From assembly GCA_964400735.1 (NCBI GenBank), contig CAYNVQ010000011.1, forward strand, positions 60,284-124,283: 64,000 bases of DNA, read 5' to 3'. The position numbers and the translations under genes are program-made. Below are positions 9,177 through 19,304 of the stretch, one piece after another (the first letter of the stretch is position 1; each line of letters begins with the position of its first letter). The notes below the pieces were generated by a model, which saw only the letters and a program-made list of their open reading frames with translations, was not told where the DNA came from and made no database searches. The stretch comes from CAYNVQ01 sp964400735 (GTDB lineage Bacteria; Acidobacteriota; Aminicenantia; Aminicenantales; Aminicenantaceae).

Positions 9177-10653
9177 GGTCTTCCGCCTCCTCGTTGCTAA
9201 CCAAAGAAAGTTTTTTAGTGATCAGTTTGTTGAATACGATGAAGACCGCTAAGGCCACACCCCATTGGAAGAGCACGGTGCCCACCGAGCCCTTGGCAAG
9301 GATGTTGAGCCAATTATCAGGATTGGTCTTGTAGCTGTCCAGAAACCACCAGACCAGCATGGCGACGAGCTGGAGCGGAAGGAAGATTGTGACAAGGTAA
9401 TCGAAAACTTTTCCCATTTTGATCTTATGGCCGGTGCTAGTGATGATCTCTTTCCGGAATTTTCGCGGCCCGACTTTAAGCACCATAAAGATGAAAAAAG
9501 AGCCGCTGACCATCAATCCGAGCCCCCAGACATGATCCTGATTGTTGAAGAATCCCATGCTGATAGCCGAGGGAATGCCGAAAACGAAGCAAGCGGTCCC
9601 GACGATCGTGACGGCTTTTTTCCGGGTCAGGCCGGTGTCCATGAAGATGCGGGAGATGAGTTCCAACTGGGAGATGAGTGAGGAAAAGGCTGCAAAACAA
9701 AGAGCCAAGAAGAAAAGAGCGAGAAAGAAACTGCCGGACGGGACTTTGGAAAATAGGGTAGGTATCCATTTGAAAGTCAATCCTTCGTTTCCCTGGGCCA
9801 TGATATCCAGGACTTTTTCCTGGGCCATGTTCTGGCCAGCGAAAAAAGCGAACACTGTCGGGATAACGGCTATGCCTGCGAGGACAGAAGCGATATTGTT
9901 GCCGAACCCCAAGCTGGCAGAGGTCAGAAAGGGATTTTCTTTTTTTCGTGAATAGACACCATAGGTCAGCATGAGTCCCCAACCGGCGCCGGTCGACCAG
10001 GCGGCCTGGCTCAGCGCATTGAGCCATACCTCGATGTTCCCCAACTGAGAGAGATTAGGGGAAAACAGAAAGTTCATCCCCTGCGCAGCACCCGGAAGAC
10101 TCACCGACCTTCCCACAGCTATCAGAAGAAGGACGAAAAGAGAGGGAATCAGAATTTTGTTTGCCCTTTCGATTCCTTTGGCCACTCCGAAATAAATGAT
10201 GGAACAACCGATCATGATGGCTAGAAAATGAAATGCCAGAGGTCCCCAAGAGGAAGTGAAATTTTCCCAATACTGCAAGGGCTCTTTTTTGATGAGTCCT
10301 TGAAAACAGGTGGCGAAAAAGTACTTGATGCACCACCCCGTGACGACGGTGTAATAAAATGTGATAGCAGCCGTAACGAAAGCCACAAAGGTTCCCATCC
10401 AGGCAAAATTTTTGCCCATCATCTGGCCGAAGGAAGAGATCACTCCTCGCCGGGTTCTTTTTCCGATAGAGAGCTCGATAGTCAAAAGGGGGATGGCCCA
10501 GACAAAAAGAAAAAACATCCATGCGATCAGGAAAGCCCCCCCGCCGTACTGGGAAGCGATCCGGGGGAAACGCCATAGGTTTCCTGTCCCTACAGCCATG
10601 CCCAGGCCGGCGAAAACGATGCCCCAACGGGAAAAAGATTCTTTTTTTTCCAT
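9166..10653 (-). CDS. Sodium-dependent NSS-family transporter
   Basis: A 495-residue inner-membrane protein with about 12 helices. The first helix has the hallmark of neurotransmitter:sodium symporters, GLGMAVGTGNLWRFPR with QYGGGAF directly after, which forms the substrate and Na+ site in LeuT. Later segments such as QAAWSTGAGWGLMLTYGVY (TM6 region) also fit. It is a secondary transporter for amino acids or related solutes driven by the sodium gradient. The one-helix MetS-type partner overlaps its 3' end, which favours the MetP-like (methionine/alanine) branch, though the substrate cannot be read from sequence alone. Confidence 0.92.
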   Translation of the reverse strand: MEKKESFSRWGIVFAGLGMAVGTGNLWRFPRIASQYGGGAFLIAWMFFLFVWAIPLLTIELSIGKRTRRGVISSFGQMMGKNFAWMGTFVAFVTAAITFYYTVVTGWCIKYFFATCFQGLIKKEPLQYWENFTSSWGPLAFHFLAIMIGCSIIYFGVAKGIERANKILIPSLFVLLLIAVGRSVSLPGAAQGMNFLFSPNLSQLGNIEVWLNALSQAAWSTGAGWGLMLTYGVYSRKKENPFLTSASLGFGNNIASVLAGIAVIPTVFAFFAGQNMAQEKVLDIMAQGNEGLTFKWIPTLFSKVPSGSFFLALFFLALCFAAFSSLISQLELISRIFMDTGLTRKKAVTIVGTACFVFGIPSAISMGFFNNQDHVWGLGLMVSGSFFIFMVLKVGPRKFRKEIITSTGHKIKMGKVFDYLVTIFLPLQLVAMLVWWFLDSYKTNPDNWLNILAKGSVGTVLFQWGVALAVFIVFNKLITKKLSLVSNEEAEDHDD

Positions 10654-10874
10654 GGTCGAGCCCCTAATTTACTCATAGCTGCCCTTTATGTCAACATTCC
10701 GCGCCTGCCTTCCAAGGTCGGCTTTAAGGTGTCCTCGCATTTATTCGTATCTATCCGGGGAGAAATTGTCAGCTGCAAGAGATCTTCTGCCGGTAGAAAG
10801 GGGAGATCATTGATGGCTTGAAAAGTCAGGCGGGGGGAGGACTTGCTAAGGATGAGGGACAGCCAAATGCAGCA
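10654..10874. other. Intergenic spacer, nothing recognised
   Basis: This 221-bp stretch between two minus-strand genes contains the upstream region of the sodium symporter. No RNA gene, repeat or conserved frame was recognised. Confidence 0.4.
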
Positions 10875-11450
10875 TCAATTCTTGATGAATTTCCCTCTAT
10901 AGGCCGTCTTGGTCTGGTTGAAAGAAGATTCCTGCAGCCCTGCTTTGGAGAGCAGCTCTCTAATCTCCTCGACGGCCATCCCGTGCGAGATTTTAGTAGG
11001 CTCCCAGATGAAAAAGGCACGACCGGGTTTGAGTTTTTGTGCCAGCGCGTTGACGGTGCTTTGTCTATCAGCGGGTGCGATGTCGTGGATCACGTGGATG
11101 GTGAAGATGAGGTCGAAGGAATTATCGGGGATGTCGAGCTGGCGGATATCTCCTTGGAGGCAGACGACATTTGTATATTTTTCGAGTCGTTTTTTTGCCC
11201 TTCGTATCCAGTAGTCGGATAGGTCGATACAGGTGAGACGCCCGCCGTCTCTGAGATTCTTCAGAACGAACCGGGCCTCAACGCCCCCTCCGCAGCCGAA
11301 ATCTAGGGCATTTTCGTAGCCTTCCATTCCAAAGTCATTTATGAAGGGTTTGTAGAAGAGTCCCCCGAGCAGATCCTTCAATTTGTCCTCCAATCGAAAA
11401 AGAAAAGAGGGGTGTTCAAAATCAGGCTGTTTGAACGTGTATTTGGCCAT
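10875..11450 (-). CDS. Class I SAM-dependent methyltransferase
   Basis: A 191-residue cytoplasmic enzyme. Motif I is ALDFGCGGGVEARFV at about residue 49, followed by a typical acidic motif II (LTCIDLSDYWIRRAKKR) and motif III/IV around QGDIRQLDIPDNSFDLIFTIHVIHD, the Rossmann-like SAM-binding arrangement of the UbiE/Methyltransf_11 group. The start ATG follows AAAGGAG at good spacing. The acceptor substrate is unknown. It stands alone between the NSS gene and an FtsX permease, separated from the latter by a large hairpin. Confidence 0.85.
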   Translation of the reverse strand: MAKYTFKQPDFEHPSFLFRLEDKLKDLLGGLFYKPFINDFGMEGYENALDFGCGGGVEARFVLKNLRDGGRLTCIDLSDYWIRRAKKRLEKYTNVVCLQGDIRQLDIPDNSFDLIFTIHVIHDIAPADRQSTVNALAQKLKPGRAFFIWEPTKISHGMAVEEIRELLSKAGLQESSFNQTKTAYRGKFIKN

Positions 11451-11529
11451 GGTCGACTCCTTTCTTAAATTCTATCTCACTTATTAAGACGGCCCAGAAA
11501 CAAATCTATTGCACTCAAGATGAGATGAG

Positions 11530-11593
11530 TTTGGTGACAGGTTACTAAATTAGTTTTCCTATATAATAAGTAATTTAGTAACCTGTCACCAAA
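11530..11593. repeat. 23-bp perfect inverted repeat (REP-like hairpin)
   Basis: Arms at 11530-11552 and 11571-11593 are perfect reverse complements of 23 bp around an 18-bp loop. The arm begins TTTGGTGACAGGTTACT, a theme that recurs in palindromes tied to Y1/REP transposases (general knowledge). It lies 8 bp after the stop of the FtsX permease gene, so it may also terminate that minus-strand transcript, although no long T run follows. Confidence 0.75.
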
Positions 11594-11601
11594 TTGATTA
11601 A

Positions 11602-13956
11602 TTACTCGTAGCGGAGGGAGTTGACGGGGTTGGAACGGGCGGCTCTGACGGCCTGGTAGCTGACAGTGAGCTGGGCGATCAAGATCGAGATGGCGGCCGC
11701 CAGGATAAAAATCGGCAGCCCCAGACCGATGCGGTAATGATAATCCTGAAGCCATCCCCGCATAAGAAAATAGGATACCGGCCAGGCGATGACATTGGCC
11801 ACCAGCACCCACTTGGCGTATTCCTTGGAAAGCAGCATAACGATTCCCGGCACCGATGCGCCCATCACCTTGCGGATGCCGATCTCCTTGGTCCGCTGTT
11901 CGGCTGTATAGGCAGCCAGGCCGAACAATCCCAAACAGCTTATCAGAATAGCCAGAAGGGTAAAGGTGCGCACCACGGCCATCTCCCGTTCCACTCCCCT
12001 GTACATCCGGTCGTAGTCGTCGTCCAGAAACCTGTATTCAAAGGGAAATCCGGGATTGAAGGCCTTGACCGTTTTTTCGATGTGGGCAATGGAGGCAGGG
12101 ATGTCGCCAGGATTGAGCCTCACGAACAGATACCGGTAGGTCTGAAAGCTTCTGTAGGTCGGATCATAATAGATGATGGCCGGCCCGATCTCCCGGTTGA
12201 CCGGAGTGAAATGAAAATCCTTTACCACTCCGATCACCTGCAGGTGCAGATTTCCCTGCGACAGCCGGGCTCCGATCACGCTGGGCATTCCCATGATATC
12301 GGCAAAGCGTTCGTTGATGATCACAAAACTTAGGGTGTGTCCTGTTCCCGGTCGAAAGGTCTCTCCCTGGGCAAGTTCCATTTTGAAGGTTTTCATGAAA
12401 TCGGGATCGACGCCGAAATAGGTCACCAGAGGGCTTACGCTTGGATCGCGCCCTTCCCAGTCCCAATCCTGGCCGTTGTTGTAGACACCGGTCGGCGAGT
12501 GGGAGGTGGCGGTCACGCTCTGGATGCCGGGGTGTTGAAGAAACTCGTTTTTCAAAGAAGGAATGTTGTCGAGCAGTTTGCCCTCTATCGGGACATACAG
12601 AAGGTGTTCCTTGTCGAATCCCAGGTTCTTGTTTTTCATGAAATGAACCTGTTTGTAAATAATTACTGTCCCGATAATGAGTATGACCGAGAGGGAAAAT
12701 TGAAGGACCACCAGGGATTTCCGGAACAGAGCTCCCTTTGAATCGGATACCCGCTTTCCTTTGAGGACGGCGACAGGTTGGAAGGAGGATAGAAACAGGG
12801 CTGGATAACTCCCGCTCAAAAGGCCTGTGGTGACGGTCACGGCCAGAATTCCCAAGATAATGACAGGATCCCAAAAATCTTTCAACGGGATAGGTTTGGC
12901 CGTTAAATTCCGAAAAAAAGACAGCGAAAGGCGGACGATAAGGAGAGCGACCACCAGGGAGATAAAGGTGAATATCAAAGATTCGCCAAAAAACTGCCGC
13001 ATCACCTGTCGCCTCTGGGCGCCCACTACTTTTCTCAACCCCACTTCCTGGGCCCTATGGGCGGATCTGGCTGTGGATAGGTTCATGAAGTTGATGCATG
13101 CGATAACCAGGATAACAAAAGCGATAAGTGAAAATATGCGGATGTTCCCGATTCGGCCCCAGGATTCTAGATAGACTTTATCCAGGGGATAAAGAAAAGG
13201 TTCGGAGTTGGTGCCGGGATTGGACTGGCGGATGCGGCCGAATATTTTTTCGTTGAATTCGGGGATATCCACATTTTCCGCCACTTCGACATAGGAGCGG
13301 AAAGCCAGGTTGTACCAGGTGCTCAGGTAGTTTGGCCTCCACCATTTGGTGGTCAGTTCCAGAGGAGCCCAAATATCGAAGCGGATTGTGGAGTTATGGG
13401 GGATGTCCTTCATGACTCCCACTACGCGGAATTCTTCCGTTTTGTTCAAGGTAAGAATCTTGCCCACAGGCTCTTCGTCCCCGAATATCATATCGGCCAT
13501 CGTTTCCGAAAGAACCATGACATAGGGGTTGCCGAAGGCATCCTTCGGGTTGCCCCGGACAAAGGGAAAAGTGAACAACTGAAAGATTTCCGGGTCTGCC
13601 AGCTGGATGCGCTCCTTGAACTGCTTATCGCCGTACTCGAGCAAGTGTTCACCTTGTCCGTTGCTGATCCGCGCGGCGTTCAAAACCTCAGGGAATTCGG
13701 CTTTTAAGGCCGGTGCCAGCGCCGGAACCGACCCGTTCCCCCGGGTGACCTCACTGCCGTAGTGCTGGATGGTACGGACAAGATAAAGGGAGTCCAGCTT
13801 GACATGAAAAGAATCCGTGGCCATCTCGTCCTTCACCCAAAGAATGATCAGAATGCAACAGGCTATGCCCAAAGCCAAACCGGCGATGTTGATGAAAGAA
13901 TACCCCTTGTGCCTCTGGATATTCCGGAAAGCGATCCTAAAATAGTTTTTGATCAT
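11602..13956 (-). CDS. FtsX/MacB-type ABC transporter permease
   Basis: A 784-residue membrane protein with two repeats of a MacB-like periplasmic core plus an FtsX domain. Helix 1 is at about 22-42 (INIAGLALGIACCILIILWV). The first FtsX bundle is near 275-390, including NLSTARSAHRAQEVGLRKVVGA; the second is near 665-780, with AEQRTKEIGIRKVMGASV. It ends SNPVNSLRYE like the two other paralogues in the window. Such permeases work with a separate ABC ATPase in lipoprotein or peptide export or mechanotransmission. No ATPase gene lies beside it, so it is an orphan here. It lacks the N-terminal prefix segment seen in the paralogue at 59.5-62.1 kb. Confidence 0.9.
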   Translation of the reverse strand: MIKNYFRIAFRNIQRHKGYSFINIAGLALGIACCILIILWVKDEMATDSFHVKLDSLYLVRTIQHYGSEVTRGNGSVPALAPALKAEFPEVLNAARISNGQGEHLLEYGDKQFKERIQLADPEIFQLFTFPFVRGNPKDAFGNPYVMVLSETMADMIFGDEEPVGKILTLNKTEEFRVVGVMKDIPHNSTIRFDIWAPLELTTKWWRPNYLSTWYNLAFRSYVEVAENVDIPEFNEKIFGRIRQSNPGTNSEPFLYPLDKVYLESWGRIGNIRIFSLIAFVILVIACINFMNLSTARSAHRAQEVGLRKVVGAQRRQVMRQFFGESLIFTFISLVVALLIVRLSLSFFRNLTAKPIPLKDFWDPVIILGILAVTVTTGLLSGSYPALFLSSFQPVAVLKGKRVSDSKGALFRKSLVVLQFSLSVILIIGTVIIYKQVHFMKNKNLGFDKEHLLYVPIEGKLLDNIPSLKNEFLQHPGIQSVTATSHSPTGVYNNGQDWDWEGRDPSVSPLVTYFGVDPDFMKTFKMELAQGETFRPGTGHTLSFVIINERFADIMGMPSVIGARLSQGNLHLQVIGVVKDFHFTPVNREIGPAIIYYDPTYRSFQTYRYLFVRLNPGDIPASIAHIEKTVKAFNPGFPFEYRFLDDDYDRMYRGVEREMAVVRTFTLLAILISCLGLFGLAAYTAEQRTKEIGIRKVMGASVPGIVMLLSKEYAKWVLVANVIAWPVSYFLMRGWLQDYHYRIGLGLPIFILAAAISILIAQLTVSYQAVRAARSNPVNSLRYE

Positions 13957-14077
13957 AGCTGTACTTCCTCATAGTTTAAGACGCAAGTCACAGAAAAAAG
14001 TTGCTCCCCTCGCTTCCATTGTCTTCTTCGTGAAACCATTGTAACATATCCCCGGCATTTCCGCCGGGATAGGTGAG

Positions 14078-15472
14078 ATGAATTACGGATGGCTCTCTCT
14101 TGTACCGCCTCTTTTGGCGATCGCCCTGGCCTTCATCACCCGCGAGCCAGTGATAAGCCTGGCAGTTGCCTGTTTGATTGGTGTCTTCTTCATGGGGCAG
14201 GGGTTGATCGGGTTTCCCGCTCTCCTGGTAAGGACTTTGGGCAGCGAAGATTTCATGTGGGTCTGCCTGATCGAGATCTGTATCGGGATTCTGGTGGCCT
14301 TTTATCAGCGCAGCGGGGCTGTCGATATGTTCGGCCGCAGGGTCAGAGGCCTGACCAAATCACGCTCGCAGATCCAGTTTCTGGGATGGGGATTGGGCCT
14401 GTTCATTTTCTTCAGCGATTACTTCAGCCCTCTGTTCACTGGCCCGGTTATGCGGAAGCTGACCGACAAGGCCAGGATCTCCCGCGAGAAACTGGCTTAT
14501 ATTTGCGATTCGACATCGGCGCCGGTGAGTGTTCTGGCGCCGATCACGGGATGGGCCGTCTACATTAGCAGCCTGCTCATAGGTATAGGCCCAATAGCGG
14601 ATAAAAAAGAGGCCATGTCCCTATTCATCAATTCCATCCCCTTCAATTTTTACGCCATTCTATCTGTCTTGATGGTGGCGCTGATCTCATGGAAGGTCTT
14701 TCCCGAATTCGGCCCGATGAGAAAAGCCGAGCGCCGAGCTGCCGAGAAAGGAGAGGTCCTTCGCCCAGGTTCGATACCGATGATGAGCACGGAACTGACG
14801 GATCTTGCCGTTTCCGAAAAAGGACGGCCGAACTTATGGCTGAATTTCTTCATGCCTGTGCTAATCGTGATTGCCGTAAACATCGGTACCTTCATCGCCA
14901 CCGGACAAGCGCGGGTTTTGGAAAGCTTTATGTTGGCTACGGTGGTCCTGGGAGCGGTCATGTTCATCCAGGGAATGGACAGCTTGAGCGGGATAATGCG
15001 ATCGGTTCTGGCCGGTGTCAAAGGGGTCATGCCGGCCGTATTGATCCTGGGCTTCGCCTATTCCATCAACACGGTGAGCCGGGAGATGGGAACGGCCCAA
15101 TATGTCATCGAAGGCAGCCGGGATTGGCTGAACCCCGCCTTCCTGCCGATGTCTGTGTTCATCATCAGCGCTTTTGTCAGCTTCGCCACCGGAACATCCT
15201 GGGGGACCTTTGCCATCGTCATCCCGGTTGCCGTTCCTTTGGCATTCGAATTCAGCGGAGGCCAGGTCTCATCCTTGGTTTTGACGACCGTGGCGGCCTC
15301 GGCCGGAGGAGGGGTTTTCGGCGACCACTGTTCGCCCCTTTCGGATACGACGGTGCTCTCTTCTCTCGGCAGCGCCTGCGACCTCATGGACCACGTCAGG
15401 ACCCAACTGCCCTATGCTCTTGCCGTTGCCGCTGCGGCCTCTCTTGCCTATATGATTCTAGGTTTGGTTTAA
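14078..15472 (+). CDS. NhaC-family Na+/H+ antiporter
   Basis: A 464-residue inner-membrane protein with about 11 hydrophobic segments. It begins LSLVPPLLAIALAFITREPVIS, the N-terminal signature of the NhaC/YuiF group of the ion-transporter superfamily. Conserved stretches include IFFSDYFSPLFTGPVMRKLTD, DSTSAPVSVLAPITGWAVY and the C-terminal GGGVFGDHCSPLSDTTVLSS, which holds polar residues of the ion pathway. It probably exchanges Na+ for H+ and helps keep the sodium gradient used by the NSS symporter upstream (inference). It is transcribed alone on the plus strand. Confidence 0.9.
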   Translation: MNYGWLSLVPPLLAIALAFITREPVISLAVACLIGVFFMGQGLIGFPALLVRTLGSEDFMWVCLIEICIGILVAFYQRSGAVDMFGRRVRGLTKSRSQIQFLGWGLGLFIFFSDYFSPLFTGPVMRKLTDKARISREKLAYICDSTSAPVSVLAPITGWAVYISSLLIGIGPIADKKEAMSLFINSIPFNFYAILSVLMVALISWKVFPEFGPMRKAERRAAEKGEVLRPGSIPMMSTELTDLAVSEKGRPNLWLNFFMPVLIVIAVNIGTFIATGQARVLESFMLATVVLGAVMFIQGMDSLSGIMRSVLAGVKGVMPAVLILGFAYSINTVSREMGTAQYVIEGSRDWLNPAFLPMSVFIISAFVSFATGTSWGTFAIVIPVAVPLAFEFSGGQVSSLVLTTVAASAGGGVFGDHCSPLSDTTVLSSLGSACDLMDHVRTQLPYALAVAAAASLAYMILGLV

Positions 15473-15530
15473 TCAGAGACTGTGATCTATTTCATCTCCT
15501 CAGGATGATCGGTTCGAATAGAAAAAACAA

Positions 15531-18251
15531 TCAATCGTCATCCTCGGGCACAAGGGTTACGGCCCAAGAGGGATAGGGGGCGGCACTTCCCTTAACAGCG
15601 TGCCACAGGATGCGGTTCAGGGTGTCTTCCGGGCAGGCATCGATTTGACGGAAGTTCAGACGGGCGGAAATGCGTGCATGGCGGCGCAGCAGAGAATCCG
15701 CGATCTCTTCCGGGTCAGGATTCATCTGGTCCAGCGGGATTCGATTGGGAACGGATTCGAAGGGCGTGAAATCCGGTGTGGTGGTGAAGCAGTCGAACAT
15801 CGGCGTGGCCGTGGCGTCGAATTGGTTCATCGGGGGAAGGCCCAGAATCTGTTCGATGGTCCGCAGCAGGCTGGTCGTGTTGTACTGGGTGCTGACCACG
15901 GCGCCGCGCTTGGTGTACGGGCTGATGCAGTAGGCGGTGGTGCGGTATCCGCTCACGTGGTCGAATCCGTTCTGGGGGTCGTCCTCGATTCCGAAGATGA
16001 CCGTTTCTTTCCAGAAACGGCTATGGCTGAAAGCTTCGACGATGCGTCCGAAAGCCAGGTCATTGTCGGCGACGCAGGCGGCTGGCGTAGGAGAACCGGC
16101 GCGTGTCCCGCTGGTGTGGTCGACAGGCAAACAGATAAGGATGAGCTGTGGCATCTGGCCCTCTTTTTCCCAGGCAGCGATCTGGTTCGCGATGGAGCGG
16201 GCCCTCCAGACATCCGGCACTTCCATGATCCATCCCACCGTGTCCGTGGCGGTAAAGGGACGGATGGTCTCGATCGTCGGTTGGGATGCGATGATCACTT
16301 CCCCATTGCCGTGAAGATATTCCTCCCAGTAATCCTTCCACTGGGGTTTGCCCGGGCGCTCCGGGTCTTTCCACCGGCATTCGGGTTGGGCGAACTCGCC
16401 GAAATTCCAGATCGAGACTTTGTTCCGGAGAGCATTGTCCCAGATGAAACCGCTTGGAGCATAGGCCAGGGCATCGGCCTCATCCGGCCCCATCCCGTCT
16501 GGGTAGCTTCGGGGCCATCCGGCGAACGATCTCTCGAGATAATCGGTCCCGAAGGCAGTGGTGGACCACTGGTGTCCGTCCGCGCTCAGTATGCCGCAGC
16601 AGTAGGTGTTGTCGAGGAGGATGAATTCCCGAACGATCTTATGCTGATTGGGAGTCACCTGCTCGCCGAAGAGGCAGAGGTTCGGGTTGCCGTTTCCTTC
16701 GGGTATATCGCCCATGATCTGGTCATAGGTCCGGTTTTCCTTGATGATGTAGACCACGTGTTTGAACAGGCTGGGCTCGCCGATGCGTTCGGGAACGGGC
16801 CGCGCCGGCTGCCCGGGCCGTGGTTTTTCCACTGTGCGGGATATTCGTTCGCGATGATAGTTGGCATAGACCGCTTCTGTAAACGACTCTAAATCCTTCT
16901 TGTCAGGCGCCGGTACCGGTATAAGAGACAGCGAGCCGTGATAGTGATGGGTATTGAATCCCTTTCCGCCGGTCTTTTCATCTTGTTTGGGTTCCGTGGG
17001 AAGGCCTTTAATGTTGGCGACACAGAGGGTTTTGGTTTCAGGATGGAATACAACGGCTCCCGGGAACCATCCGACCGGAATGAGCCCGAGAAGCGCGGAT
17101 TCCCGGTCCTTCGGGTCAAAATTCACTGCAGCGATGGCATTCTGGGTGCCGTTGGCCGCATACAAGTACTTTCCATCGGGTGAAAAGCAGAGGGCGTTGG
17201 GAGAGGCTCCGAAAAGGTCGGCCGGGTTGGCTTTGACCCATATGGTCTCGGCCACCGTGTCCGTCCGGGTATCGATCACGCTGAGGTTGTCGCTGGCCGC
17301 ATTGGCGCAGACGATATAGCGGTTATCTGGTGATACCGCGAGTGCAGAGGAGTGGAGGTGAACGAGAATTTCTTTTGTGACTCCTGAAGCGAGATCGATA
17401 ACGCTCACCGACCCCTCGTTGGCGATGTGTTTGACGGGATCGACCTTGACCACCGTGCCCCGTCCTGCCGGTCCGGTCAGATCTCCGGTTTGCGGCCGGC
17501 GGCCTCCCCAGTTGCTGACATAGGCTTTGCCATCCAGAAGCCGGACATCGAACGGGGCCACCCCCACATCGAAAGTTTGTGTTACTTCGTTGGTTTGGGC
17601 GTCGATAACCAGCAGTTGGTTTGAGAGGTTGCCGCAGACGTAGAGCGTTTGCCCGTCTGTGGAAAGGGCCAATCCGGCCGGGATTTCGTTTTCCCGCCTC
17701 GGTGCATCGGCCGAAGGAAGAGGTATGGAATGGGAAGGTGCGACTGTACCGTCTTGCGAGACGGAGAAGACCTTGATGCTGCCGTTGACATTGCTGAGAT
17801 AGATGCAGCTTCCGTCGGGCGAAAAGATGAGGCCGGTGTAGCTCAGCTGGCCCCTTTGGTCGGATTCGAGGATGTTGGTGGAGGAAGGATCGGCAGAAGG
17901 AAAGTTTTGTTCCTCGGATGGAAGATCGACCCGCTGGACGATTGTCCCGGCCGCAGGATCTATGATGACGAGTTCATGTGTTTTTCCAGAGACGGCAAGG
18001 AACCGGTTGTCGGGGGAAAGCGCAAGAGCTTGGGGGCGCAACCCGGGAAGGGGGATCTGCTTTCCGGCAGGCAGCAGGACTTGGTTGACGGGCAAAACTG
18101 TCCAGTTCTCTCCGGCCGCACCCGCCTTCTCTATATCCGGATCCGGTGCGTCTTTTCGGCATGTCATTATCCCGACGAGCAGGACCAGGATGAATAATAG
18201 AGGTATCAAGCTAACTGCGAAACGAATCCTGTTTTGTTTTAAAGACGACAT
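15531..18251 (-). CDS. YncE-like beta-propeller fused to phosphoesterase domain
   Basis: A 906-residue exported protein. The first about 32 residues are a signal or lipoprotein-type leader (PLLFILVLLVGIMTC). Residues about 60-435 carry repeated seven-bladed propeller motifs (ALSPDNRFLAVS, IFSPDGSCIYLSNVNGSIKV, AVSPDNRYIVCANAASDNLSV). From about 495 a phosphoesterase domain of the PF04185 type follows, beginning VYIIKENRTYDQIMGDI, with AFGTDYLERSF, a DDPQNGFDHVSGYR metal-site stretch and a C-terminal SPYTKRGAVVS. This architecture is annotated as bifunctional YncE family/alkaline-phosphatase family protein. The substrate, possibly a phospholipid or phosphodiester, is unknown. It stands alone on the minus strand. 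Confidence 0.88.
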   Translation of the reverse strand: MSSLKQNRIRFAVSLIPLLFILVLLVGIMTCRKDAPDPDIEKAGAAGENWTVLPVNQVLLPAGKQIPLPGLRPQALALSPDNRFLAVSGKTHELVIIDPAAGTIVQRVDLPSEEQNFPSADPSSTNILESDQRGQLSYTGLIFSPDGSCIYLSNVNGSIKVFSVSQDGTVAPSHSIPLPSADAPRRENEIPAGLALSTDGQTLYVCGNLSNQLLVIDAQTNEVTQTFDVGVAPFDVRLLDGKAYVSNWGGRRPQTGDLTGPAGRGTVVKVDPVKHIANEGSVSVIDLASGVTKEILVHLHSSALAVSPDNRYIVCANAASDNLSVIDTRTDTVAETIWVKANPADLFGASPNALCFSPDGKYLYAANGTQNAIAAVNFDPKDRESALLGLIPVGWFPGAVVFHPETKTLCVANIKGLPTEPKQDEKTGGKGFNTHHYHGSLSLIPVPAPDKKDLESFTEAVYANYHRERISRTVEKPRPGQPARPVPERIGEPSLFKHVVYIIKENRTYDQIMGDIPEGNGNPNLCLFGEQVTPNQHKIVREFILLDNTYCCGILSADGHQWSTTAFGTDYLERSFAGWPRSYPDGMGPDEADALAYAPSGFIWDNALRNKVSIWNFGEFAQPECRWKDPERPGKPQWKDYWEEYLHGNGEVIIASQPTIETIRPFTATDTVGWIMEVPDVWRARSIANQIAAWEKEGQMPQLILICLPVDHTSGTRAGSPTPAACVADNDLAFGRIVEAFSHSRFWKETVIFGIEDDPQNGFDHVSGYRTTAYCISPYTKRGAVVSTQYNTTSLLRTIEQILGLPPMNQFDATATPMFDCFTTTPDFTPFESVPNRIPLDQMNPDPEEIADSLLRRHARISARLNFRQIDACPEDTLNRILWHAVKGSAAPYPSWAVTLVPEDDD

Positions 18252-18369
18252 GTCGATTCCTCCTCCCGTCAGATCTCTACCTTAATTCATGGTTCGAAGA
18301 GATGTCAATAAGAAAAAGAGAGTTATTGATTTCAGCCTTTGGGTCATATGAATTTGATGTAGAAGCGGA

Positions 18370-18655
18370 TTCCTCTGCCGAAAATTATCCGTTCAGGCAA
18401 AGAAAGGCAATACCAAACTGAGAAATTCAACAAGCTGACTTTTTTCTGAAAATGCAAAAACGATCGAAGTTATCGCTACTTCCAAAGATATATACGCAGA
18501 TACCGCAGATGCAGGGAGGTTAGCCCTGGTCCAGAAATCGGAGGCTGACTATCTCCTCACAGGGGATACGGAAATGCTCAGGTCAAAAAATGCGGTTCGA
18601 TAGAGATTTTGTCCCCCTCAGTTCTGAGAAGCAACCGGAAAGCTTAAAAACATAA
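18370..18655 (+). pseudogene. Decayed PIN-domain toxin fragment
   Basis: Plus-strand translation gives TIEVIATSKDIYADTADAG, then LALVQKSEADYLLTGDTEML, and after a frameshift near 18590 SIEILSPSVLRSN and a stop at about 18653. This is the C-terminal half of a VapC-like PIN toxin: the ADYLLTGD segment carries a catalytic-type Asp, and IEILSP is the final strand. Upstream, before an in-frame stop, IIRSGKERQYQTEKF fits the middle of such proteins. The N-terminus with the first catalytic Asp is gone. No antitoxin was recognised nearby. Confidence 0.6.
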
Positions 18656-18668
18656 ATAATTTGGCGGT

Positions 18669-19133
18669 TTATTTTTTCAGGATACCGGGAGATACGAGTC
18701 CGAGGGGATGATTGTCCGCCGTGTGGGTGGCTTCGATCAGGTATGTTCGGCTGCCGGCGCCGTAAAAAATGGTGTTGACGGTGGAAGGCCTGCAGTGGAC
18801 GAACCGGAACCGTTCATTTTCCTTTTCATAAACCTGGATGGTGAGCCTTGCGTTCGGCTCGGCGGTTAAGACGAAACGAATTCCATCTTTTTCCAGCCTT
18901 TTGGCAGCCGGATTTCCATCCGTAACGTCGAAGGCTAAAATTTCGCAGATCCAGCTTTCCCTGAGGACTTCGGGGATCGGGGTGTTGAGCCTGTGGACGG
19001 CTTCCGAGGGTCCGCTTTCCAGCTGCCAGACGGTGAAACTCAGGTTCACGTAGTGGCGTTCCTTTAGACTTCCCGCCCATGAACCGAGACCGATGAAAAT
19101 GGCCATAACCATTGCGACCTGTATCTTTTTCAT
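18669..19133 (-). CDS. Small secreted protein of unknown function
   Basis: The preferred start is the ATG at 19133 because AGGAGG sits 6 nt upstream; an ATG 27 nt earlier lacks this. The product of 154 residues starts with a signal peptide (MKKIQVAMVMAIFIGLGSWAGS). The rest is beta-rich (RHYVNLSFTVWQLESGPSE, IRFVLTAEPNARLTIQVYE) without a recognised family. It is flanked by a PIN remnant and a divergently read membrane protein gene. No function is proposed. Confidence 0.65.
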   Translation of the reverse strand: MKKIQVAMVMAIFIGLGSWAGSLKERHYVNLSFTVWQLESGPSEAVHRLNTPIPEVLRESWICEILAFDVTDGNPAAKRLEKDGIRFVLTAEPNARLTIQVYEKENERFRFVHCRPSTVNTIFYGAGSRTYLIEATHTADNHPLGLVSPGILKK

Positions 19134-19304
19134 CCTGTCCTCCTGCTTCATGCGTTTCATCTATCTATCTCCACTCTCTATACAAACCAGCCGCCGTTGT
19201 ATTCCTCCCCTCCTGCGCAGCGAGGAGTGGATTCAACTGGTCTCCTGCCCTTGAAAAAATATAAGGTTTGTTTTCCTAAGGATTATGCGATAATCTGGCT
19301 GTAA

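Noticed and set aside
15600..16892. 430-codon plus-strand frame
   Set aside because: Antisense to the phosphoesterase domain; composition-driven open frame without motifs.
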